Source: Mycobacterium simiae
GTDB lineage: Bacteria; Actinomycetota; Actinomycetes; Mycobacteriales; Mycobacteriaceae
DNA length: 64,000 nucleotides
Direction of reading: 5' to 3'
NCBI RefSeq assembly: GCF_010727605.1
Contig: NZ_AP022568.1
Coordinates: 5,704,001-5,768,000, forward strand
This document shows positions 57,321-64,000 of this stretch, piece after piece. Numbering within the stretch: the first letter of the stretch is position 1; each line of letters opens with the position of its first letter. Under the pieces are notes generated by a model. It was not told the origin of the DNA. It made no database searches and saw only the letters and a program-made list of their open reading frames with translations. The position numbers and the translations under genes were made by a program.

Positions 57321-58126
57321 TGTGGGCCCTCACTCACCGCGCGCCGCACCGCGTCGACTAATCCGTCGGCGGACAACCCCCGATCGGTTTCGGCGCGCAG
57401 CCACAGGAAATATTCGACGTTGCCCGACGGTCCCGGCAGCGGACTGGCCGTCACGTCGACCGTGTGCCAACCCAGCTCGCCCACCCCCCCGGCGACAGCC
57501 AGCACCGCGTCGGCGCGCAACGCGGCGTCGTGCACGACCCCGCCAGCGCCCACCTGGCCCTTCCCGACTTCAAACTGCGGCTTCACCATGGGAACGATAT
57601 CCGCGCCCGGCCACGCGCAACCAGCCAGCGCGGGCAACACGGTCGACAACGAGATAAACGACAGGTCGGCGACGATCAGGTCGACACGCCCGCCGATCGC
57701 CTCCGGCGACAGGTCGCGGACATTGGTCCGCTCTACCACCATGACCCGCGGATCCGAGCGCAGCGACCAGGCCAACTGGCCGTATCCCACGTCGACGGCC
57801 ACGACCTCGGCCGCGCCGCGATCCAACAGCACCTCAGTGAAACCGCCGGTCGATGCACCGGCGTCCAGGCAGCGCCGGTCTGCGACCGGGATGTTGAAGG
57901 CATCCAGGGCGCCGAGAAGTTTGTGGGCACCGCGCGACACCCAGCGGCGCTCGCCGTCGTCGGTGACGGTCAGCGCCGCGGTGACCGGCACGGCGGTGGC
58001 CGGCTTGACCGCCGGCATGCCGTCGATGCTGACCTTCCCGGCGCCGATCAACTCGGCTGCCTGCTGGCGGGATCGCGCCAAACCGCGCCGGACCAGCTCG
58101 GCGTCAACACGGGCGCGCCGCGCCAT
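57317..58126 (-). CDS. tlyA: rRNA 2'-O-methyltransferase TlyA
   Basis: 269 aa. N-terminal S4 domain ([20 protein letters not shown]) and an RrmJ/FtsJ-type methyltransferase ([20 protein letters not shown], catalytic Lys/Asp residues in [10 protein letters not shown] and [10 protein letters not shown]). Methylates 16S and 23S rRNA and sets capreomycin susceptibility. Starts an operon with nadK, and recN follows it. Confidence 0.95.
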   Translation of the reverse strand: MARRARVDAELVRRGLARSRQQAAELIGAGKVSIDGMPAVKPATAVPVTAALTVTDDGERRWVSRGAHKLLGALDAFNIPVADRRCLDAGASTGGFTEVLLDRGAAEVVAVDVGYGQLAWSLRSDPRVMVVERTNVRDLSPEAIGGRVDLIVADLSFISLSTVLPALAGCAWPGADIVPMVKPQFEVGKGQVGAGGVVHDAALRADAVLAVAGGVGELGWHTVDVTASPLPGPSGNVEYFLWLRAETDRGLSADGLVDAVRRAVSEGPQ

Positions 58127-58134
58127 GCCTGCAC

Positions 58135-58320
58135 TCAGCCCTTCTCCGCCGACTCCAGCGCCTGCAGCAGCACATCGTGCGCCTCGGACAGGCGCCGGGC
58201 GATGTCTTCCAGCTCTGCGAGGGACGGCCCGTTTTCCCGGTGTTGCGCATCGGCCAGCTCGGGCAACTGCGCCAACAGGTTGTCGATGTCGGCGCGAATC
58301 TGATCAGGATCGATATTCAT
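58135..58320 (-). CDS. Small conserved helical protein (Rv1693-like)
   Basis: 61 aa: MNIDPDQIRADIDNLLAQLP, then LSEAHDVLLQALESAEKG. Helical, amphipathic. Eight bases upstream of tlyA, corresponding in place to Rv1693. Function unknown. Confidence 0.8.
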   Translation of the reverse strand: MNIDPDQIRADIDNLLAQLPELADAQHRENGPSLAELEDIARRLSEAHDVLLQALESAEKG

Positions 58321-58343
58321 TGCGGTTCTACGGTAGTCACCGG

Positions 58344-59348
58344 TCAGCCCTCATGCACGAGAGACCAGCGCTCGAGCGCGTCGCGGGCCCGGTCGTCACC
58401 GGGCCGGATGCGGGCCGGCCGCGCCGGGGCAGCCCATAGCGCGTTGGCGACCGCGCGCACGATGGACAGACTGTCTCCGTCCGCCGGCTCGTCGCTGCGT
58501 ACCGTGATGTCGCCGTCGCCGACCTCCACGGTCCAGCCCCGCTGCGGCCCAACCGCCAGCACCGCGCGGTCCTGGTGCAATGCCCGCAGGTCGTGACCGA
58601 TGTAGGTGGGGCGCTGCTCGGGTATGGCGTACACGGCGTCGCGCGCGCTGTTCACGCCGGTCAGCACCATCAGGCTGGGCAGTCGAGCGGCGTTGGCGCC
58701 CTCGATGTCGGTGTCCAACCGATCGCCGATCACCAGCGGCGCGCGGTAGTCACCGCGACCGACCGCATCGGTGAGCAGCGTCGGGGCGGGTTTTCCGGCC
58801 ACTCTGGGTTCGGCGCCGGTGGCCGCCCGCAGCGCGGCCACCAGCGATCCGTTGCCGGGCAGTAGGCCGCGTTCGGTGGGCAGCGTCGGATCGACGTTGG
58901 CCGCCACCCATAACGCGCCCGCGCGGATGGCCAGCGCGGCCTCGGCGAGTTCGGCCCAGCCGATCGTCATCGAAAGGCCCTGGACGACGGCGACGGGGTT
59001 GTCCTCGAACCGTCGCACCGGGCGCAGGCCGACCGCGGCGATCTCGTTGGCCAAGGAGTCGGTGCCCACGATCAGCACCGGCGAATTCGGCGTCAGTTCA
59101 ACAGAAAGCAGCCGCGCGGCGCTCTGGGCGCTGGTGACGACGTCGTCGGCGGCAGCGGTAAAGCCGAGATCGCGCAGATGCGCCGCCACTTCGTCGGCGC
59201 TGCGGGAGGCGTTGTTGGTGACAAACAGTTTGCGCACGCGCAGTTCATCCAGAGTCTGCACCGCACCGTCGGTGGGACGGTGGCCGCGAAACACCGTCCC
59301 GTCCAAGTCGATCAACAGGCAATCATGTTCCTGCGCAAGACTTTTCAT
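58344..59348 (-). CDS. HAD-family sugar/nucleotide phosphatase
   Basis: 334 aa HAD-IIA phosphatase. Motif I LLIDLDGTVFRGHRP near residue 12, motif II FVTNNASRS near 52, and motif III/IV PLVIGDRLDTDIEGANAARL near 220. Homologue of Rv1692, reported as a glycerol-3-phosphate phosphatase. ATG 59348 overlaps the previous stop as ATGA. Confidence 0.9.
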   Translation of the reverse strand: MKSLAQEHDCLLIDLDGTVFRGHRPTDGAVQTLDELRVRKLFVTNNASRSADEVAAHLRDLGFTAAADDVVTSAQSAARLLSVELTPNSPVLIVGTDSLANEIAAVGLRPVRRFEDNPVAVVQGLSMTIGWAELAEAALAIRAGALWVAANVDPTLPTERGLLPGNGSLVAALRAATGAEPRVAGKPAPTLLTDAVGRGDYRAPLVIGDRLDTDIEGANAARLPSLMVLTGVNSARDAVYAIPEQRPTYIGHDLRALHQDRAVLAVGPQRGWTVEVGDGDITVRSDEPADGDSLSIVRAVANALWAAPARPARIRPGDDRARDALERWSLVHEG

Positions 59349-60196
59349 TGCTCTTCGCTCGTGCCCAGCTCGGCCACCCGGTCCTCGGCGTCGGTGACGC
59401 CGTCGACGTCGGCGGCCGCCGAACGCAAAAACCATTGCAACGCTTCGTCCGCTCGGCCGAGCGCCAGCAACGTGTCGGCGTAGGCGTAAAACAGCCGGGC
59501 GGCCGTCGCGCCGGTGCGGCTCGGGTCCAGTTGCGGTGTCGATAACACGGTCAGCGCTTGCTCGAGCTGCCCCAGATCCGAGCGTGCACCCGCGACCACG
59601 ATGCGCAGTTCGTCGGCGTCGTCACCGGTCAGCTGCGCCGCCTCGTCGCCCCGGGCCAGTTCGATCGCCCGCTCCGGACGGCCAAGTCCGCGTTCGCAAT
59701 CCGCGATCAGCGCGAGCAACGACGACTTGCTGCCCATGCGGCGGGCGGCCCGCAACTCCGACAGCGCCTGTGCCCAATCGCCGTACCGGTAGGCCGCGAT
59801 GCCGACGGCTTCGCGGATGGCGGCGATCCGGCTGGACCGGGCCCGGGCGGCGCGCGCGTGGTTGAGCGCGGCTTCGGGGTCCTCGTCCATCAGCTCGCCC
59901 GCCGCGACGAGGTGGCGTGCTACCGCCTCGGCGGTAGCACGGTCCAACGTGCTCAGTTCGCCGCGGATTTCGGGGGCCAACTGCTTGGCATCGACACCGG
60001 GAGGTATCGCCGGCCCGCTGTCGGCCCGGCCGTCCGGCCGATCGGTCTCGCCGCCGGACTGCGGTTGCGCCGACCGCGCCCGGCCCGGCCCTGACCAATT
60101 ACCCTCGCGCGGCGTGCGTGGCCCACGTCTCGGTGCACCCCCAGACGCCGGTCGCGGGCGTCGTTCGCCGTTGTGGCGCTGCCTGTCGTCGCCCAC
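59345..60196 (-). CDS. TPR-like conserved hypothetical protein
   Basis: 283 aa. Disordered basic/Pro-rich N-terminus (residues 1-65), then helical repeats resembling TPRs: GIAAYRYGDWAQALSELRAA, LIADCERGLGRPERAIELAR and FYAYADTLLALGRADEALQW. Probably a protein-interaction scaffold. Corresponds to Rv1691. Overlaps the phosphatase start. Confidence 0.85.
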   Translation of the reverse strand: MGDDRQRHNGERRPRPASGGAPRRGPRTPREGNWSGPGRARSAQPQSGGETDRPDGRADSGPAIPPGVDAKQLAPEIRGELSTLDRATAEAVARHLVAAGELMDEDPEAALNHARAARARSSRIAAIREAVGIAAYRYGDWAQALSELRAARRMGSKSSLLALIADCERGLGRPERAIELARGDEAAQLTGDDADELRIVVAGARSDLGQLEQALTVLSTPQLDPSRTGATAARLFYAYADTLLALGRADEALQWFLRSAAADVDGVTDAEDRVAELGTSEEQ

Positions 60197-60264
60197 TCGT
60201 GTCGTTCACCTCGATTGCTCCCGGACTCCCCCGAAAGGATACGGGCATCCAGGTGGCGATCCCG

Positions 60265-60663
60265 CTACGCCTTGAACCGGTCCGGTATCAGCGGCGCGAT
60301 CATCGCAGGACAAAACGTCGCGATCGCGACGATGGTGAAGATGCCGGCGTTCTTCTCGGTCATGCCGCTCCCGGAGGCCATCTCCGAGACCACCGAGTCG
60401 AACGACTGGCCCGGCTCCAGCAGCATCGGACAGACCGACTGACCCGCGGCGACAGCCGTGGCCGGCTGAGTGACCGCAATGCCGGCATTCGTCAGCGCCG
60501 ACAAAAAGCGGTTGCCGGCCATGTCGGCACGGATGGGCGCCGCCACCGTCGCGGCGGCGGTGATCAAGCTCGCGGTCAATACGACGAATCCGAAGGCCTT
60601 GGCCTGTCCCGCGGCGGGCACGGCTCGGTGGGTGCGCGAAATCACTGTGACTACAGTGGCCAC
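60265..60663 (-). CDS. Secreted DUF732 protein in the lprJ position
   Basis: 132 aa. N-terminal signal region AFGFVVLTASLITAAATVAA, then a DUF732 domain (FLSALTNAGIAVTQPATAVA, QSVCPMLLEPG, FCPAMI with the cysteine pair). It occupies the place of lprJ (Rv1690), but I see no lipobox cysteine after the signal, so it is probably a soluble exported form. The exact start is uncertain. Confidence 0.75.
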   Translation of the reverse strand: MATVVTVISRTHRAVPAAGQAKAFGFVVLTASLITAAATVAAPIRADMAGNRFLSALTNAGIAVTQPATAVAAGQSVCPMLLEPGQSFDSVVSEMASGSGMTEKNAGIFTIVAIATFCPAMIAPLIPDRFKA

Positions 60664-60967
60664 CCAGTGTCACGTTCGGGGCACGGCCCGGTAAAGGTTT
60701 GCACACCAACGCGTTTTGCTCCGAGGTTCTTGACACCAGCGCGGGCAATATGCCACGCCCCGTGCCGTGCGGGCGATTTGACCGCGTTGTCCGCCGAATG
60801 GAGGACAACCGAATCCACCCAGAGTTCATCCGGTTGTGGGATGGCGGCGCGCCTCGGAAGCCGCAAAACTTATTGGCACAGCGGGGATCTCGTCGCTCCT
60901 TCACGAGGCTTCCCCTACTCGACAAATCGGCTTCCCCACCGATGACGAGGTCCCCGCTGAAACCCGT
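60664..60967. other. Gap downstream of tyrS with a 16-bp inverted repeat
   Basis: No gene seen. CAGCGGGGATCTCGTC (60879-60894) and GACGAGGTCCCCGCTG (60944-60959) are inverted copies with one mismatch and a 49-base loop, lying directly after the tyrS stop. Could be a transcription-end structure or a small mobile remnant. Confidence 0.55.
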
Positions 60968-62239
60968 CTAGACCTTCTCGATTCCGGCGATGTTGCGCTT
61001 GCCACGCCGCAAAACCAGCCACCGGCCGTGCAGGAAATCCGAGGCTTGCGGCGTCCATTCGTCACTGTCCACCCGAACGTTGTTGACCGACACGCCGCCC
61101 TCGCCGATGGTGCGTCGGGCCGCGCCTTTGCTGGCCGACAGTCCGGTGGCCACTAGCAAGTCGACGATCCCGTCGGGGCCGCCCGGTTTGAGCTCGGCGA
61201 CCGACGTTTCGCGCAGCGCCGCGGCCAGCGTCGCCTCGTCGAGGCGGCCCAATTCACCCTGACCGAACAACGCCCGGCTGGCGTGTTCGACGGCCGCGGT
61301 GGCCTGTTCACCGTGCACCAGGACGGTGAGTTCGGTTGCCAGACGCCGCTGGGCGGCGCGTTGTTGCGGACGCTCGACGGTGGCCTGCTCCAATTCGGCG
61401 AGCTCCTCGGCGGAAAGGAAGGTGAACCAGCGCAGGTAGCGGATCACGTCGGCGTCAGCGGTGTTGACGAAGTACTGATACCAGGCATACGGGCTGGTCA
61501 GCTGGGGATCTAGCCACAGGTTCCCGCCGCCGGTGGATTTGCCGAACTTAGTGCCGTCGGCCGAGGTGACCAGCGGCACCGTGAGCGCGTGCACCGACGC
61601 GCCCAGCTTCTGACGCACCAGGCGTACCCCGGCGATGATGTTGCCCCACTGATCCGAACCACCGATCTGCAGCGTGCAGTTGTGCCGCTGGTGCAGTTCG
61701 ACGTAATCGTTGGCCTGCAGCAGCATGTAGCTGAACTCGGTGTAGGAGATTCCGTCGCCCTCGAGCCGCCGCCGGATGGTGTCGCGATCGAGCATCACGT
61801 TGACCGAGAAGTGCTTGCCGAGGTCGCGCAGGAACTCGATCGCCGACATCGGGCCCGTCCAGTCGAGGTTGTTGACGACGAGAGCGTCGGTCGGTGAGTC
61901 CCCGTCCGTCGAGAAATCCACGAAGCGCTCCAGCTGACCGCGAATCCGCTCCGTCCACTCGGCGACGATGTCGGCCTCGTTGAGGCTGCGCTCCCCGACC
62001 TCACGCGGGTCGCCGATCATGCCGGTGGCCCCGCCGGCCAACACGATCGGACGATGGCCGGCCCGCTGGAAGCGGCGCAACGCCAGCAGCGGCACCAGAT
62101 GGCCCGCGTGCAGGCTGGGCGCGGTGGGGTCGAAACCGGCGTACACCGTGATCGGCCCGCGCCGCACTTCGGCGGCCAGGGCGTCGAGGTCGGTGGACTG
62201 CGCGATCAGCCCGCGCCAGCCCAGCTCGTCGAGGATCAT
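60968..62239 (-). CDS. tyrS: Tyrosyl-tRNA synthetase
   Basis: 423 aa class I synthetase. HIGH-type [10 protein letters not shown] near residue 48, KFGKS (KMSKS-type) near 235 as [10 protein letters not shown], and a C-terminal S4 domain ([20 protein letters not shown]). ATG 62239 (M-I-L-D-E-L-G) matches the M. tuberculosis start; the frame runs further upstream into mpg without similarity. Mpg lies 11 bases before. Confidence 0.96.
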   Translation of the reverse strand: MILDELGWRGLIAQSTDLDALAAEVRRGPITVYAGFDPTAPSLHAGHLVPLLALRRFQRAGHRPIVLAGGATGMIGDPREVGERSLNEADIVAEWTERIRGQLERFVDFSTDGDSPTDALVVNNLDWTGPMSAIEFLRDLGKHFSVNVMLDRDTIRRRLEGDGISYTEFSYMLLQANDYVELHQRHNCTLQIGGSDQWGNIIAGVRLVRQKLGASVHALTVPLVTSADGTKFGKSTGGGNLWLDPQLTSPYAWYQYFVNTADADVIRYLRWFTFLSAEELAELEQATVERPQQRAAQRRLATELTVLVHGEQATAAVEHASRALFGQGELGRLDEATLAAALRETSVAELKPGGPDGIVDLLVATGLSASKGAARRTIGEGGVSVNNVRVDSDEWTPQASDFLHGRWLVLRRGKRNIAGIEKV

Positions 62240-62250
62240 GGGGTAAGAGG

Positions 62251-62862
62251 CTAGTCGCTGGCGCCGGGCGCGGGTGCCCGCGGACTTCGCCGGTACGCCG
62301 AGACTTCCGGCCGGCCGGCAAGCCACAGTCGCCACGGCCGATCCGCGGCCTGACTGACACCGACCCGCGGACCCGCGACCGCGCCATCGGCGGCATTCAA
62401 GGTCAGGCGAATCGGGCTGTCGGCGTCGAACAGATCAATTCCATTGTCGGACATGGCAATTCCGAGGGCGGAGCAGAGATTTCCGGGGCCCCGGGCCAAC
62501 GCGATGGTACGCACCGCCGGGCCACGCCTGGCCTGGGCGACCTCGACACCCTCGGTGATGACCGCCGCGCGCAGCAGCACCGCGGCGGCGGTCCCGTCGG
62601 GCCCGCACGAGACGTTGGCGCACACATGGATGCCATGGCTGCGGTAGGTGTACAGCCGGCCGGGCGGCCCGAACATCACCGCGTTGCGGCCGCTGCGGCC
62701 GCGGTAGGAGTGCGCCGCCGCGTCCGGCCACGGGCCGTCGGGCACCCCGCCGTAGGCTTCGACCTCGACGACGACCCCGCTGACACCGCGCCCGGTGAGG
62801 GTGGCTCCCAGCAGTCGGTGCGCTGCTTCGACCGGGTCGACGACGAGCTGGCCTGCGGACAC
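62251..62862 (-). CDS. mpg: 3-methyladenine DNA glycosylase (AAG/MPG type)
   Basis: 203 aa. [19 protein letters not shown] core (here [17 protein letters not shown] near 30), [20 protein letters not shown] and [11 protein letters not shown] are the family motifs; the Glu in VEVEAY is catalytic. Excises alkylated bases. Homologue of Rv1688. Divergent from the ammonium transporter gene. Confidence 0.94.
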   Translation of the reverse strand: MSAGQLVVDPVEAAHRLLGATLTGRGVSGVVVEVEAYGGVPDGPWPDAAAHSYRGRSGRNAVMFGPPGRLYTYRSHGIHVCANVSCGPDGTAAAVLLRAAVITEGVEVAQARRGPAVRTIALARGPGNLCSALGIAMSDNGIDLFDADSPIRLTLNAADGAVAGPRVGVSQAADRPWRLWLAGRPEVSAYRRSPRAPAPGASD

Positions 62863-62940
62863 CCAGCGAACCTACCGGCTACTCCGGCGTGGCAATATCC
62901 CGGTGTCGCGCGACCCCCGGACGCAAGGAGGCGCCCAACC

Positions 62941-64000
62941 ATGCAATCGATCGACCCCGCCGCCACCGCGTGGCTGCTGGCTAGTACCGCATTGGTCCTC
63001 TTGATGACCCCGGGCCTGGCCATCTTCTACGGCGGCATGGTCCGTACGACCGGCGTGCTCAACATGATCATGATGAGTTTCATCTCGATCCCGTTGGTCA
63101 CGGTGGCTTGGCTGCTCCTCGGTTACACGGTCGCCTTCACCGATGGTGGGACGGGTGGCCTGCTCGGCGGGTTGGATCACATCGGGCTGCTGGGCATCAC
63201 GCCGAGCACCACCCATGGCGCGGTGCCGGAGCTGCTGTATGCGACCTTCCAGTTGACCTTCGCGATTATCACGGCCGCCCTGGTCAGCGGCGCGATCGCG
63301 GACCGCGCCAAGTTCGCCGCCTGGATGGTGTTTGTGCCGCTCTGGGCGATCGTTGTGTATTCGGTTGTCGCGCACTGGGTGTGGGGGCCCGACGGCTGGC
63401 TGGCGAGGCTAGGAGTGCTCGACTATGCGGGCGGCTTAGTCGTCGAGATCGTCTCCGGCTCCTCGGCGCTGGCCCTGGCGCTGGTGCTGGGACCTCGGAT
63501 TGGTTTCAAGAAGGACGCCATGCGCCCGCACAATCTGCCGCTCGTCTTGCTCGGCGTCGGCCTGCTCTGGTTCGGCTGGTTCGGCTTCAACGCCGGATCC
63601 GCGTTGGCCGCCAACGGAACTGCCGCGGCGATCTTCTTGAACACCCTCGTCGCCGGCTGCCTCGGCATGCTGGGCTGGTTAGCAGTCGAACGGATCCGCG
63701 ACGGCAAACCCACGACGTTCGGTGCAGCGTCCGGCGTGGTGGCTGGGCTGGTCGCGATCACCCCGTCGTGCGGCACCGTCAATACCTTCGGCGCCACGGT
63801 GGTCGGGCTGGCCGCCGGCGTCGTGTGCTCCTTCGCGGTGGCCGCGAAATTCCGATTCAACTACGACGATTCGCTCGACGTCGTCGGTGTGCACTTCGTC
63901 GGAGGCGTCGTCGGGGTGTTCTTGATCGGGCTGCTGGCCACGGCTGTCATGACGGCGGGACCGCAGGGCCTGCTCTACGGCGGCGGCCTGGCCCAACTGG
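62941..64000 (+). CDS. amt: Ammonium transporter Amt, cut by the window end
   Basis: At least 353 aa seen; reading continues beyond 64000. Helix 1 ends GLAIFYGGMVRTTGVLNMIM (D-P and phenylalanine gate typical of Amt), FNAGSALAANGTAAAIFLNT lines the pore with a central region, and the twin-His segment VGVHFVGGVVGVFLIG is in helix 5/10 order. ATG 62941 has AAGGAGG 10 bases upstream. Moves NH4+/NH3 across the plasma membrane. No glnK/P-II gene is visible in the window. Confidence 0.93.
   Translation, partial: MQSIDPAATAWLLASTALVLLMTPGLAIFYGGMVRTTGVLNMIMMSFISIPLVTVAWLLLGYTVAFTDGGTGGLLGGLDHIGLLGITPSTTHGAVPELLYATFQLTFAIITAALVSGAIADRAKFAAWMVFVPLWAIVVYSVVAHWVWGPDGWLARLGVLDYAGGLVVEIVSGSSALALALVLGPRIGFKKDAMRPHNLPLVLLGVGLLWFGWFGFNAGSALAANGTAAAIFLNTLVAGCLGMLGWLAVERIRDGKPTTFGAASGVVAGLVAITPSCGTVNTFGATVVGLAAGVVCSFAVAAKFRFNYDDSLDVVGVHFVGGVVGVFLIGLLATAVMTAGPQGLLYGGGLAQL

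Noticed and set aside
54999..58439. Plus-strand open frame of 1146 codons
   Set aside because: It is the antisense shadow of recN, nadK and tlyA, all of which have clear motifs on the minus strand; GC-rich codon use keeps the opposite frame open.

Overview
The window is mycobacterial chromosome. From about 39.6 kb to the right edge, gene content and order match, as I remember it, the M. tuberculosis block Rv1688 to Rv1719: mpg, tyrS, a DUF732 gene, a TPR-like gene, a HAD phosphatase, a small gene, tlyA, nadK, recN, a steA-like gene, mctB, pyrG, a Nudix hydrolase, xerD, an O-methyltransferase, parA, scpA, scpB, rluB, cmk, der/engA, an SDR, a cyclase and an IclR regulator. GC-rich coding, GTG starts, DUF732 proteins, a DesA desaturase, EspC/WXG100-like proteins and a MIRU-like repeat all fit Mycobacterium. 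The species cannot be named from the sequence alone.

Layout. 1-7.7 kb: hypB, a DesA1-like desaturase, a small basic protein, a cold-shock protein, an acyl-AMP/CoA ligase and three GAF-ANTAR regulators. 7.7-19.1 kb is accessory and partly decayed: a 1.26-kb stretch without a gene, a second RbpA-like RNA polymerase-binding protein coupled to a 58-aa protein, a frameshifted cytochrome P450, a type VII-like substrate module, a metalloprotease-like gene with an in-frame stop, a TetR/MFS efflux pair, a broken IS3-family element and an HNH endonuclease. 19.1-39.6 kb is a 20-kb genomic island bounded by a 49-bp direct repeat of the 3' part of tRNA-Pro(GGG), whose intact copy is at the right end. 39.6-64 kb is conserved housekeeping chromosome, ending inside an ammonium transporter.

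The island looks like a defence island. It holds a PLD-like nuclease, DUF2971 and DUF4238 proteins, three proteins with HEPN-type R-x4-H motifs (two of them in tandem, one ApeA-like), an ImmA/IrrE protease paired with a PIN-like DUF4411 protein, a DUF6602 nuclease-like protein, a serine recombinase, a row of overlapping excisionase-type HTH genes, a second type VII-like substrate module and an IS481-family insertion. No intact tyrosine integrase was found in it. Several genes in the accessory half carry single frameshifts or stops, so active decay (or assembly error) should be tested.

In the conserved block, long runs of minus-strand genes with 4-bp overlaps form likely operons: parA-scpA-scpB-rluB-cmk-der for chromosome partition, ribosome maturation and nucleotide supply; pyrG-Nudix-xerD; tlyA-nadK and, 24 bp on, recN. 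A four-copy 51-bp repeat sits exactly at the scpA/scpB stop-start junction and extends ScpB in frame.
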